A stretch of DNA of 39,288 nucleotides. It comes from a virus. The stretch covers positions 1 through 39,288 of IMG/VR virus record IMGVR_UViG_3300011013_000032, one strand, 5' to 3'. Positions 1-6,487 of the stretch are shown one piece after another (the first letter of the stretch is position 1; each line of letters opens with the position of its first letter). Under the pieces are notes generated by a model. The model did no database searches and was not told where the DNA came from. It saw nothing but the letters and a program-made list of their open reading frames with translations. The translations under genes and the position numbers were made by a program.

Positions 1-1
1 A

Positions 2-193
2 ATGAATAGGAATCTAGCAGTAGCACTTTATAATTGCGATCCTTCGGGACTGGAAGGTCAGGACTTAAAAGATTATGAGTCAGTTGACTTTGACTTTGTT
101 GTAACCGATTGGGCCGAAGACAGTACTGATATCAATGACAAGTGTGATATATCAGGACTATGGGACCACTGTGTAACGATCGAAACAAAATAA
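2..193 (+). CDS. Hypothetical acidic protein, possibly 5'-truncated
   Basis: A 63-residue reading frame opens with ATG at the window edge, so neither its ribosome binding site nor its true start can be seen; the frame may continue upstream. The product is strongly acidic (many Asp/Glu, including a D-F-D-F-V-V stretch) with two Cys and no membrane segment. It lies directly upstream of three more small rightward genes, and its TAA overlaps the AGGAG of the next gene, which argues for an operon. I do not recognise a family. It is probably one of the many small early phage proteins that act on the host. Confidence 0.5.
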   Translation: MNRNLAVALYNCDPSGLEGQDLKDYESVDFDFVVTDWAEDSTDINDKCDISGLWDHCVTIETK

Positions 194-200
194 GGAGCAA

Positions 201-359
201 ATGATGAGTGCCAATATAAGAGAGAAACTAATTGAAGAGTTCTATTACTATGGTCCCCCGGGATGCGAGGATATTGATAGAAGTAAACTGGAAGCCATGC
301 CTCTAGAGGAACTTATAAAAGATGTTGATTTTTTTAAAGCAACTTATGGTTGGGACTAG
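201..359 (+). CDS. Hypothetical small early protein (52 aa)
   Basis: ATG ATG at 201/204 follows a strong AGGAG (193-197) that overlaps the previous stop codon, the initiation arrangement shared by the early genes here. The 52-residue product begins MMSANIREKLIEEFYYYG, has a C-terminal acidic/hydrophobic helix and ends YGWD. No transmembrane segment or known motif is seen. The TAG at 357-359 overlaps the AGGAG of the next gene. Function unknown. The call as a gene rests on the ribosome binding site, the spacing and the operon context. Confidence 0.6.
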   Translation: MMSANIREKLIEEFYYYGPPGCEDIDRSKLEAMPLEELIKDVDFFKATYGWD

Positions 360-368
360 GAGTAAAAA

Positions 369-596
369 ATGAGTTTTTACAAAAATAAAGATACACAGCT
401 GGCCCACGATCTAATCCAGGATACTCCTGGGTTACTCACGGCCTTGATCGGTGAGCCAGCACACTTAATTAAAGAGAATTTTGAAAATTTAATTACTTTA
501 CTTCCAGGTCTTGATGCTGTGGAGACTGCAGAGGTCGATTGGAATCACTTAGAGGAGCTATTGGCCGAAGCAGAAGATTACGAGCCGATGAGTTAA
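369..596 (+). CDS. Hypothetical early protein (75 aa)
   Basis: ATG at 369 sits 6-7 nt after AGGAG (359-363). The product (75 aa) is acidic and Leu-rich, with a predicted helix pattern in LIQDTPGLLTALIG and a second helical, acidic C-terminal half. No Cys pairs, membrane segment or known catalytic motif. It is the third member of the small early operon. Function unknown. Confidence 0.65.
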   Translation: MSFYKNKDTQLAHDLIQDTPGLLTALIGEPAHLIKENFENLITLLPGLDAVETAEVDWNHLEELLAEAEDYEPMS

Positions 597-650
597 CACC
601 GGCCCAACACAAAAATAAACTAGAAAGTTTATATTAGAGGAGTTTATATT

Positions 651-854
651 ATGGGAGCAGTAAAAAATCAATTCAGATGTTGCGCTTGTGACCAATTAAA
701 AAACCGTGGGACCCTTAGGCCTTGGGCCACCAGGAAGTTGACCCGTCAAGGGACCAACGTGAAGGTGTGCCTTCGGTGTGCCAAAAAAGCAGTGGCCGCA
801 GATGTTACTATCAGATCACTGGCAAAAATAATAGACTTAGAGAGGCTCAAGTAG
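651..854 (+). CDS. Small basic zinc-ribbon-like protein
   Basis: A 67-residue basic protein with two CxxC knuckles, CCAC near residue 10 and CLRC near residue 40, separated by an Arg/Lys-rich linker (WATRKLTRQG). This arrangement is typical of a small zinc ribbon that binds nucleic acid or protein. The start at 651 follows GGAG at 640-643 with a favourable spacing. It is the last gene before a factor-independent terminator at 928-969, so it probably closes the first early operon. No enzyme motif is seen; a transcription-modulating role is only a guess from the fold type and position. Confidence 0.65.
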   Translation: MGAVKNQFRCCACDQLKNRGTLRPWATRKLTRQGTNVKVCLRCAKKAVAADVTIRSLAKIIDLERLK

Positions 855-860
855 TCTCCT

Positions 861-914
861 GGGCCTTCAAAGGTACCAATCCCTCTCCTAGTTTGGGTTG
901 ATACCTTAAGGCCC
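861..914. other. Long imperfect stem-loop after the first early operon
   Basis: GGGCCTT (861-867) pairs with AAGGCCC (908-914), and inside it 870-882 pairs with 895-907 (13 positions, one mismatch and one G-T pair). The loop is about 12 nt. No T-run follows, so it looks like an RNA structure (3'-end stabiliser or processing site) rather than a terminator; a true terminator lies just downstream at 928-969. Confidence 0.55.
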
Positions 915-927
915 TTAAATCCAGCGT

Positions 928-969
928 CAGATACTTTAAAATAGAAATTTCCTTAAGTATCTGTTTTTT
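928..969 (+). terminator. Factor-independent terminator of the first early operon
   Basis: CAGATACTT at 928-936 is perfectly complementary to AAGTATCTG at 955-963, with an 18-nt AT-rich loop, and is followed at once by TTTTTT (964-969). It lies 74 bp after the zinc-ribbon gene. Confidence 0.75.
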
Positions 970-1074
970 ATAAGGAAGGGCCTAAAAAGAATCTCCGAAG
1001 GTCCAAAAGGAATCTCCGCACTATTTAGTCCTAATATCGTATTATCCCTCAGAAAAATTTCTTTCCCTTAGGCC

Positions 1075-1235
1075 AAAATGTGTCGGGCGAAATTAATGTC
1101 AAAATGTGTCGGGCGAAATTAACCTCTGGGCGAAACCCAGAGGCCGTTAAATCATTGAAATATTAAAACTAACTCACAAGATGCCACAAATTATACCCAC
1201 TTTAACCTATATTTTCAACCTCTGGGCGAAACCCA
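1075..1235. repeat. GGGCGAAA iteron-like repeats in a 512-bp non-coding region
   Basis: A 22-bp sequence is perfectly repeated at 1075-1096 and 1101-1122 (26-bp period). Its core GGGCGAAA recurs at 1128-1135 and 1224-1231, and a related CAGCGAAA at 1251-1258. The last two GGGCGAAA copies sit in the shared 17-mer CCTCTGGGCGAAACCCA (1123-1139 and 1219-1235). The stretch 855-1366 has no credible gene. Repeats of this kind upstream of replication genes are typical of initiator or repressor binding sites; an origin function is inferred, not shown. Two GAATCTCCG copies (989-997, 1010-1018) lie just upstream. Confidence 0.6.
1123..1143. other. Perfect 8-bp hairpin carrying a GGGCGAAA core
   Basis: CCTCTGGG (1123-1130) and CCCAGAGG (1136-1143) form an 8-bp stem with loop CGAAA. 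No T-run follows. The 1219-1235 copy keeps only the inner five pairs (TGGGC/ACCCA region). It could be a protein site or an RNA hairpin. Confidence 0.6.
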
Positions 1236-1298
1236 TAAATTAAGGTTACCCAGCGAAATAACTGTTTTTACTACCCAGGAGAAAATAGTTAAAAATAA

Positions 1299-1337
1299 TT
1301 AACAATTGAGTAACGCAGTCGGTTATAATTTAATTAC
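1299..1337 (+). promoter_or_regulatory. Early promoter, copy 1
   Basis: A perfect TATAAT at 1324-1329 is preceded by TTAACA at 1299-1304 (19-bp spacer, somewhat long). The 19-mer TCGGTTATAATTTAATTAC (1319-1337) is repeated exactly at 38,553-38,571, also just upstream of an early gene with the same ribosome binding site. Duplicated conservation is the main support. Confidence 0.7.
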
Positions 1338-1366
1338 AAAATTAAATAACTAACTAGGAGCAACAC

Positions 1367-1657
1367 ATGAGCACAAAGAAAATTACAAAAAGGGATTTAT
1401 TTGGAATGGCCGCTGAACTTCAAGAGATGAAGGATCAAAAGAAAGCTTTAGATAACCAAATTAAATCTTATGAGAAGATCATAAAAGAAGAACTTGGAGA
1501 AGGTGTCCACAAGTTTAAAAATATCGAGGTTAAATTTATAACGACCTCTGTCATGAGGTTTTCTAAGGACCTTTTTATCGAAAAGTACTCAGCTGATGAG
1601 TACGAAAGCTGTAAAGAAGAAGGATCTAGGGGGACGTTGTCAATTAAAGTGGCGTAA
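1367..1657 (+). CDS. Hypothetical early coiled-coil protein (96 aa)
   Basis: ATG at 1367 follows AGGAG with CAACAC spacing, identical in layout to the gene at 38,602. Residues 10-45 (FGMAAELQEMKDQKKALDNQ and onward) form a charged coiled coil. The C-terminal half (residues 50-96) is a compact region with V-K-F and R-F motifs, then SADEYESC. Small phage proteins of this layout (N-terminal coiled coil plus small beta domain) are common near replication genes, but I cannot assign a named family. It is the only gene between copy 1 of the early promoter and the terminator/dyad region at 1662-1837, so it is probably expressed alone and strongly. Confidence 0.7.
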   Translation: MSTKKITKRDLFGMAAELQEMKDQKKALDNQIKSYEKIIKEELGEGVHKFKNIEVKFITTSVMRFSKDLFIEKYSADEYESCKEEGSRGTLSIKVA

Positions 1658-1661
1658 GGTG

Positions 1662-1749
1662 TCACAGGTACTTAGAGAGTTAACCTTAAGATCTCTTAAG
1701 ATTAGCTTTCTAAGTACCATTAACGCAGAGTTCCTGTGATCTATTTTTT
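1662..1749 (+). terminator. Stem-loop with T-run after the 96-aa early gene
   Basis: GGTACTTAGAGAG (1667-1679) pairs with CTTTCTAAGTACC (1706-1718) with one mismatch, and an outer TCACAG/CTGTGA pair (1662-1667, 1734-1739) is an alternative. TTTTTT follows at 1744-1749. The T-run is also the left arm of the dyad starting at 1741, so the two elements overlap. Confidence 0.5.
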
Positions 1750-1837
1750 GCTTGGTAATTACTTTATCCCTTATAGAATATAATATAAAAAATATTTTAT
1801 TATTATATATAGAAAGTAAGTACGTAGCAAAAATAAG
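1741..1837. repeat. AT-rich long dyad, copy 1
   Basis: An inverted repeat of about 27 bp per arm (1741-1767 against 1811-1837, about 21 of 27 positions matching by hand) flanks an almost pure A/T centre. Each arm carries TTTTTGCT followed, about 7 nt on, by TTACTTT. The whole element aligns over about 90 nt with 38,250-38,339. It lies between the gene ending at 1657 and the helicase gene at 1974. A replication origin, a partition-type site or a regulator site are the main possibilities. Confidence 0.65.
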
Positions 1838-1897
1838 CCAGATCTTTTTTACGGCAACGTGTCTTTACAAAATATCTACTGGTATCTAATTTACGTC

Positions 1898-1975
1898 ATG
1901 GTCGTTTGTTTACTTATCCTCGGGGACGGATGGCTTAAAAACCATGCGAGTAGACGGATAGGAGCAAACGGCCAT
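1898..1975 (+). promoter_or_regulatory. mRNA fold covering the start of the helicase gene
   Basis: ATGGTCGTTTG (1898-1908) can pair with CAAACGGCCAT (1965-1975): 11 pairs with one U-G. TATCC (1914-1918) can pair further in with GGATA (1957-1961), next to the AGGAG at 1960-1964. The fold would bury the AUG at 1974 and part of the ribosome binding site. It suggests translational control of the helicase; this is inferred from complementarity only. Confidence 0.5.
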
Positions 1976-3458
1976 GATTCCCAGTGAAATTTTCAATTCA
2001 ATTAAAGACAAATTAGTTTTAGATGTTACGGCCTCCACAGGTAACGTGCATATTTATTGTGATGGAGAGAAGTATACTTCCAATCAAGTTTTAAAATTTG
2101 GTAATGCCTTGATACCTTATGTGGCCAAAGAGTTACCTGGAAGAGATCTCTCAGGTCTGGCCAAGGACCCAACTAAATATGCGAGCGAAATATTTGCTTT
2201 GGCCAAAGAACAGATGGAAAGCAATCTCTCTTCTGGAGAAGGTTTCTTCACGGACCCAGAGATAGTTAAATTGGCCACTCAGTTTCAGCCTTACATGGAT
2301 TACCAAGACACTTCCAAAACATTAATCTATGATCTTGAGCGAAAGGTGGTAGATGCTCAGTCTTATGACTCCTGGAAGTCCACCGTGAAGGATCACTTAA
2401 TAAATTTACGGAAGGATAAAATAGACGTGAAAGGTCTACGTATGGCCGCAATTTATTTTGATCCTTACTCCAGCACAGAAGTGAAACAAGTTGTTGTTGG
2501 GTCTATGGATATGCCAAGAATAAATTTATATCAAAGGCCGCAGTATTTAGACGTGAAATTAGATTATGATACTTCCACAAAATATGTGGAGATGTTTGAA
2601 AAGTATATGGAACACTTGGTCCCTGATGAGGAGGATCGAGTTTACTGTTATTATTGGATGTATCATTGCATAACTTCCAAGATGCAGTGTTACCTATTTT
2701 TAAAAGGTAAGCAGGGTACAGGTAAAACAGACTTCGCAATGATCTTGAAAGGATTAGTCGGTGAGAATAATTTTACGGCCACTAAGAATAACTTCCTTTC
2801 TACGGAGTTTAATAGCTTCTTAGACAAGAAGCAAGTGGCCTATGCTGATGAGGTTATCTGTAAAAGAGAAGAACACAGAGAGGCTTTTAAAAAGCTTACA
2901 AACGAAACTGTACAAATTGAAGGGAAAGGACAAAATCAAAGGACCGTTAGAAGTTTTTGCAGTTTCTTAATATCAGCAAATCAATATACTAATATTCACA
3001 TCCATCCTGACGATAGACGTTTTAGTATTATCAAATGTACTAGTGCAAAACCTGACGACTCGCTTGGAAAAACCTGGTACTCAGAATTTAGAGATTACTG
3101 GAGAAACGAAGAGTTTCTAAAGGCCGTTAGGGATTTCATTCTTAAACATAACGACGGGAAGTACGACACGTATAATAGACTCCATAATCATGAGTACGAA
3201 ATAGCGGTCGTCGAGTCAGCAAATAAAACTCTTAGAAAAATTTACGATCACTTTGGATTAAGAGAGTCAGAGTCAGAAGAGACAGAAGTTTATTATTCGG
3301 ATATCCGTAAAAAATTAGAGTCCAGTGAAAGACGTTTCTTTTCCACTATTGAAACGGTCAGAGAAAACCTTGAAAGTTTTACATGGTACGGTGAAAAGAT
3401 CTTCAAAGTAGAGTATGACCAGACTATGGAAGATTACTTAATTAGGAAAGTGAAGTGA
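1974..3458 (+). CDS. SF3-type replicative helicase (D5/DUF5906-like)
   Basis: A 494-residue protein whose second half is a superfamily 3 helicase-type AAA+ ATPase: Walker A GKQGTGKT at residues 245-252, Walker B VAYADE near 288-293, and a sensor-like FLISANQ near 330 followed by PDDRRF, the usual arrangement in phage and plasmid D5/DUF5906 primase-helicases. It would unwind DNA for replication as a ring on single strands. I see no clear AEP or TOPRIM primase motif in the N-terminal 200 residues, so a primase activity is uncertain. ATG 1974 follows AGGAG by 9 nt inside a potential stem (1898-1975). Its TGA overlaps the GTG start of the next gene. Confidence 0.85.
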   Translation: MIPSEIFNSIKDKLVLDVTASTGNVHIYCDGEKYTSNQVLKFGNALIPYVAKELPGRDLSGLAKDPTKYASEIFALAKEQMESNLSSGEGFFTDPEIVKLATQFQPYMDYQDTSKTLIYDLERKVVDAQSYDSWKSTVKDHLINLRKDKIDVKGLRMAAIYFDPYSSTEVKQVVVGSMDMPRINLYQRPQYLDVKLDYDTSTKYVEMFEKYMEHLVPDEEDRVYCYYWMYHCITSKMQCYLFLKGKQGTGKTDFAMILKGLVGENNFTATKNNFLSTEFNSFLDKKQVAYADEVICKREEHREAFKKLTNETVQIEGKGQNQRTVRSFCSFLISANQYTNIHIHPDDRRFSIIKCTSAKPDDSLGKTWYSEFRDYWRNEEFLKAVRDFILKHNDGKYDTYNRLHNHEYEIAVVESANKTLRKIYDHFGLRESESEETEVYYSDIRKKLESSERRFFSTIETVRENLESFTWYGEKIFKVEYDQTMEDYLIRKVK

Positions 3459-3763
3459 AATTCAAATGTATTTTCTGTAAGCAGTACCGGTCAGAAGATG
3501 AAATCAGCTCTACAAAAAGTTACCCGGCCAGGAAAGGTCGAGTTTGTAAGTGTTGTCATAACGAAAGGGCCAGAATCTATACCAGAGGATTAAAAGCGAA
3601 AAGTAATCCTACTAATTATTTAGAGTGTGATTCATGTGATTCCATTTTAAATAAATATAAACTCGGTCGACCTAGAAAGGATGGAGTTAGATTAGTTAAT
3701 ACTGAATGTAGATATTGTGGAAGTGCAGAGTTAATAGAATATTTTGGGGGAGGAGATGAATAA
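3455..3763 (+). CDS. Double zinc-finger protein with four CxxC knuckles
   Basis: A 102-residue basic protein with four CxxC pairs: CIFC (residue 5), CKCC (near 31), CDSC (near 59) and CRYC (near 86). Pairs one and two make one zinc ribbon, three and four a second. The first half resembles the Cys-rich finger of phage recombination endonuclease VII-type or HNH-adjacent proteins, but no nuclease motif is present. It starts at GTG 3455, overlapping the helicase stop in GTGA, with AGGA shortly upstream, so it is translationally coupled to the helicase. A DNA-binding accessory role in replication is likely. Confidence 0.7.
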   Translation: MKFKCIFCKQYRSEDEISSTKSYPARKGRVCKCCHNERARIYTRGLKAKSNPTNYLECDSCDSILNKYKLGRPRKDGVRLVNTECRYCGSAELIEYFGGGDE

Positions 3764-4100
3764 ACTAAAGGTACTCGACTATGCGATCGAGTGTATCAAT
3801 AGATATGACAAGTTTAAGGAAGGTGAGAGAGTTGGTAACTGTGATATGTGCCGACTTATACCTATTAAACATAGTGAGCCGTTTAACATTGGCCTTGTAG
3901 ATTGTAATAGATGTCCGTTCGGTAAAAGTATATTTTTCGACAAGGTCAATCACTGCAATCATAAGGACTATATAGACAACTTTGGGTGCTGGGCTAGGAT
4001 TAACGGCAAAAATATAAAAGCATGGCAAAAGGAACTCATTAAGCGCACTATTTCTTGGTGTGAGCGAGAGTTGCCAGAATATACAATTGAGGTGGTGTGA
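3756..4100 (+). CDS. Hypothetical Cys-rich protein
   Basis: About 114 residues with CDMC, CNRCPFG, a later CNH and a GCW, a set of Cys that could hold a metal or a 4Fe-4S cluster. No catalytic motif is recognised. A TTG at 3744 would add four residues. ATG 3756 has a GGAGGAG directly against it, so the exact start is unsure. The 5' end overlaps the previous gene and the TGA overlaps the next ATG (TGATG). This is where the GGCC-poor segment begins; only one GGCC lies inside it. Confidence 0.65.
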   Translation: MNKLKVLDYAIECINRYDKFKEGERVGNCDMCRLIPIKHSEPFNIGLVDCNRCPFGKSIFFDKVNHCNHKDYIDNFGCWARINGKNIKAWQKELIKRTISWCERELPEYTIEVV

Positions 4101-4723
4101 TGGAAGTAAACACAGAATTTATAAAACAGTTCGATCCTTGTAAGGATGGTTTTGAAAATTGGTTAGATAAATACGAGAACTGGGAAGGAAGTGTTTTAGA
4201 GTTTCTAGAATTAGACTTACCTATAGATGATATATTTTGGCTTGTTCTTAGAGAAGAAATTATCCCAGAGAAAGAGTTACACCTATTAGCCTGTGACTTT
4301 GCCGAGAAGGTTTTACCTATATTTGAAGAACAGTACCCAGATGATAAACGTCCAAGAGAAGTAATTGAAGCTAAAAGGAAGTATATTAAACGTGAGGTAA
4401 CCAAAGAAGAATTGGATGCTGCTAGGGATGCTGCTAGGGATGCTGTTAGGGTTGCTGCTAGGGATGCTGCTAGGGTTGCTGTTAGGGTTGCTGTTAGGGT
4501 TGCTGTTAGGGTTGCTGCTGCTAGGGTTGCTGTTAGGGTTGCTGCTAGGGATGCTGCTGCTAGGGTTGCTGCTAGGGATGCTGCTAGTGTTGCTGTTAGG
4601 GTTGCTGTTAGGGTTGCTAGGGTTGCTGTTAGGGTTGCTGCTAGGGATGCTGCTAGGGATGCTGCTGCTAAACAAGAACAACTAGAAATGGTTAAAGAAT
4701 TAGTTAAGAGGTTAGAGTTATGA
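4100..4723 (+). CDS. Imm5-like putative immunity protein with Ala/Arg repeat tail
   Basis: The first 105 residues match, from memory of the family, the phage-borne putative immunity protein (Imm5) pattern: an N-terminal PCKDG..NWL, a D-I-F-W-L segment, LACDFAEKVLPIFE, then YPDDKRPREVIEAKR. In that family an Ala-rich repeat tail follows; here residues 107-190 are 20 four-residue units (A-A/V-R-D/V). The domain is named for polymorphic-toxin immunity, though its job in phages is unproven. ATG 4100 sits 8 nt after GAGG and overlaps the previous stop (TGATG). Every Ala codon in the tail is GCT and nearly every Arg codon AGG, so the tract expanded recently. The C-terminus returns to a charged helix (KQEQLEMVKELVKRLEL). 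Confidence 0.75.
   Translation: MEVNTEFIKQFDPCKDGFENWLDKYENWEGSVLEFLELDLPIDDIFWLVLREEIIPEKELHLLACDFAEKVLPIFEEQYPDDKRPREVIEAKRKYIKREVTKEELDAARDAARDAVRVAARDAARVAVRVAVRVAVRVAAARVAVRVAARDAAARVAARDAASVAVRVAVRVARVAVRVAARDAARDAAAKQEQLEMVKELVKRLEL
4418..4669 (+). repeat. Tandem 12-bp repeat tract (20 units) inside the immunity-like gene
   Basis: 84 codons made only of GCT, GTT, GAT and AGG (plus one AGT), arranged as 17 four-codon units, two five-codon and one three-codon unit. Consensus GCTGCTAGGGAT or GCTGTTAGGGTT. Because lengths are multiples of three, gain or loss of units keeps the frame. The +2 frame (4416-4685) and one antisense frame (4313-4681) also stay open, as shadows of the repeat. Confidence 0.95.
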
Positions 4724-5076
4724 TGGAAGAACGAGATTTCTTCGATTTAAAAATCGGGCAGAAGATTTACTATCAAGGCAAAGAGGTTGAAATAGATTTT
4801 TTAGGTAAAGTTAGATTCGCCAAAATAGCTTTTACCCACCTTAATTTTAGGGAAAATTTTAGAGATATAATGGAGCATCTATCCTTCGACCCACCTAAGG
4901 TTAAAAAGAAGTATTGGTTGTGGAAGTATGACGAAGGCGCAGGTTGGAGTAGAGGTTTCTATTACAGGGATGACACCGGGTACTGTACTAATGGCCGCAA
5001 GTTCAAGGGTGCTTTAGGTTGGAACGACATGAAGAAGATCAAAATAGAGGACGACTTTATAGAGGTGGAGTGGTGA
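4720..5076 (+). CDS. Hypothetical phage protein (118 aa)
   Basis: 118 residues, aromatic-rich. The middle, PPKVKKKYWLWKYDEGAGW, and the C-terminal WNDMKKIKIEDDFIEVEW follow a pattern I associate with small accessory proteins of phages, usually found among exchangeable genes; I cannot name the family. AGAGG at 4707-4711 supports ATG 4720 (ATG 4723 is the alternative), overlapping the previous stop. The stop overlaps the GTG of the next gene. No membrane segment or catalytic motif. Confidence 0.7.
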   Translation: MMEERDFFDLKIGQKIYYQGKEVEIDFLGKVRFAKIAFTHLNFRENFRDIMEHLSFDPPKVKKKYWLWKYDEGAGWSRGFYYRDDTGYCTNGRKFKGALGWNDMKKIKIEDDFIEVEW

Positions 5077-5330
5077 GTACCTATAGAAAAATGGTTAAAG
5101 ATGAATTTAAGTCTCATTGGGAAAATATTGCGATAAACCAATATAAGAACGATATGAAATCAGCACAGCACCATTACTGTGAAGGTTATCACCGAGCATT
5201 TACAAAATCCCAAATCCAACTAACCACCGCAACAAGTATGTTGAAAGAGTTTCAAACTACAGATTGCAAGCAAACATGGTTAGAAGAAATGCACGCTAGT
5301 ATCGAGGCGTTTTTGAGAGAGGTTGAATAA
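5073..5330 (+). CDS. Hypothetical helical protein (85 aa)
   Basis: The frame is open from 5019, but the likely start is GTG 5073: it overlaps the previous stop (GTGA) and has GAGG at 5062-5065. This gives MSTYRKMVKDEFKSHWENIA and a mostly helical 85-residue protein with no known motif. Its TAA overlaps the next ATG (TAATG). The chain of 1-4 bp overlaps suggests one co-translated cassette. Confidence 0.65.
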   Translation: MSTYRKMVKDEFKSHWENIAINQYKNDMKSAQHHYCEGYHRAFTKSQIQLTTATSMLKEFQTTDCKQTWLEEMHASIEAFLREVE

Positions 5331-5758
5331 TGGCAATGGAAAAAGACGAATGGACAAGCGAGGACACTTTCGATCAATTACAGTATGACGTTAAGAAATG
5401 GAAAAATAATTATTTCATGGCGAAGGATAAAATCAAACAACTCGAAGCCGAGAACAGCGACTTAGTAAAATCTAGGGACGTTGCAATCGATTGTATAAGC
5501 CACTCGACGGACGTTATGAGTAAGTTAGGTGATAGAATTAAGCAATTGGAAGAGGAAGCGGTTAAGGATCTTGAGGTTATTAAGTATTATGGAAATCTTG
5601 ATAGTTGGGGTAAAACTAATCAATCGTCAATTAATAGAATCTCTCTCGGTGACTGCACTGCAGAAAGATCTTTTTGTTATAGAGGTGTGTGGGTGAAAGG
5701 GGTTGAGATTGGCGGCAAACGAGCAAGACAACGACTTAAAGAGCGAGGTGTAGAGTGA
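5330..5758 (+). CDS. Hypothetical coiled-coil protein (142 aa)
   Basis: Residues 20-80 form a long charged coiled coil (KIKQLEAENSDLVKSRD and DRIKQLEEEAVKDLEVIK), followed by a compact C-terminal part with C-T-A-E-R-S-F-C and a basic tail (GGKRARQRLKERGVE). GAGAGAGG precedes ATG 5330. It is part of the overlapping island cassette and contains no GGCC. Function unknown. Confidence 0.65.
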   Translation: MAMEKDEWTSEDTFDQLQYDVKKWKNNYFMAKDKIKQLEAENSDLVKSRDVAIDCISHSTDVMSKLGDRIKQLEEEAVKDLEVIKYYGNLDSWGKTNQSSINRISLGDCTAERSFCYRGVWVKGVEIGGKRARQRLKERGVE

Positions 5759-6057
5759 GTTTAATTGACATTATTCTAGATAAAAGAAACTTTGAGCTTA
5801 AACAAGCTTACGCACCTAGCGATATACTGTTGAACGATGTAGCCGCCACGCAATTGTACTATGAGCATATTCACTTTTTTAAAATGCAAATACCTAGAGA
5901 AGACATATTAAAACCTAAGTGGGAAATAGTTAATAATGGTTTACTGTATGGAATGACGATAACTGTAATTGAATCAGGAAGTACAGAGCCAATTATAAAG
6001 GTTTACTCTAAAAAAAAACGAGTAGAAAATCAAGAAACTAGTAAGAGAGATGCTTAG
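5755..6057 (+). CDS. Hypothetical protein (100 aa)
   Basis: GTG 5755 overlaps the previous TGA (GTGA), with GAGCGAGG upstream. The product has an N-terminal helix, a middle KWEIVNNGLLYGMTITVIES that looks like beta strands, and a Lys-rich end. No family recognised. Last gene of the overlapping run; an intergenic stretch with a flanking repeat (6069-6097) follows. Confidence 0.6.
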   Translation: MSLIDIILDKRNFELKQAYAPSDILLNDVAATQLYYEHIHFFKMQIPREDILKPKWEIVNNGLLYGMTITVIESGSTEPIIKVYSKKKRVENQETSKRDA

Positions 6058-6068
6058 GGCTGTACCGT

Positions 6069-6097
6069 ATAATATTGATTATCGGGTAGAAAAATAG
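6069..6097 (+). repeat. 29-bp flanking repeat, left copy
   Basis: This segment matches 6396-6424 at about 23 of 29 positions by hand, sharing ATAATA, ATTAT, GGTAGAA and AATAG in order. The two copies bracket the gene at 6109-6399. Confidence 0.5.
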
Positions 6098-6108
6098 GAG
6101 GTAAGTGT

Positions 6109-6399
6109 ATGATTTTTACATTAGGGATAATTTTAAGCCCTTATAGTATGTTAACATTTTTTTTAAAACCTTTTTTTAAAGGACATATATCTATAGGTAG
6201 GATTACGGTCTATGGATTTAACGCAATGAAGTTCGCTCTTAATATTAAAGTTAGTGAAAAGTACCTATGTGTTAGACCATGGGTTTTCGAGAATAAATTT
6301 TTATGGAGTCCATATTTATATCTAAGTCCCGATGGGACGCCTGGTAGTGCTGTTTTTGGTGTAGGTAAAAGATTTAAAAGATTTAAGTATGTCCGATAA
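6109..6399 (+). CDS. Small protein with hydrophobic N-terminus
   Basis: 96 residues: the first 25 (MIFTLGIILSPYSMLTFFLK) form one probable membrane or signal segment, followed by a basic, Tyr/Phe-rich domain ending RFKRFKYVR. A strong AGGAGG (6096-6101) precedes ATG 6109. It is flanked by an imperfect 29-bp direct repeat and separated from both neighbours, so it looks like an independently gained gene. A membrane-acting role (for example superinfection exclusion) is possible from its shape but not shown. Confidence 0.6.
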   Translation: MIFTLGIILSPYSMLTFFLKPFFKGHISIGRITVYGFNAMKFALNIKVSEKYLCVRPWVFENKFLWSPYLYLSPDGTPGSAVFGVGKRFKRFKYVR

Positions 6400-6424
6400 T
6401 AGCAATTATGCGGTAGAAGAATAG
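6396..6424 (+). repeat. 29-bp flanking repeat, right copy
   Basis: Partner of 6069-6097. It begins inside the stop codon region of the 96-aa gene, as expected if gene and repeat moved together or if the repeat is a regulatory element copied with each gene. Confidence 0.5.
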
Positions 6425-6458
6425 CACGGTTTTATGAGGATGAAAGGACGGTTTACAC

Positions 6459-6487
6459 TTGACAATTAAAATTCTAAAAGGTTTTAT
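6459..6487 (+). promoter_or_regulatory. Candidate promoter for the polymerase gene
   Basis: A perfect TTGACA (6459-6464) is followed after 17 bp by a poor -10 (TTTTAT, 6482-6487). It would restore expression of the polymerase downstream of the accessory island. The weak -10 keeps this tentative. Confidence 0.35.

Noticed and set aside
4418-4669. CRISPR array or diversity-generating retroelement target
   Set aside because: Repeats are contiguous with no spacers, no cas genes or reverse transcriptase are visible, and changes are not limited to adenines.
4313-4681. Antisense Ser/Asn/Pro-rich frame
   Set aside because: Antisense image of the same repeat, with a composition set wholly by the repeat unit.
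4416-4685. Leu/Gly-rich forward frame (MLLGMLLG...)
   Set aside because: It is the +2 reading of the Ala/Arg repeat; it has no ribosome binding site and exists only because the 12-bp unit lacks stops in that frame. Kept only as a frameshift remark.
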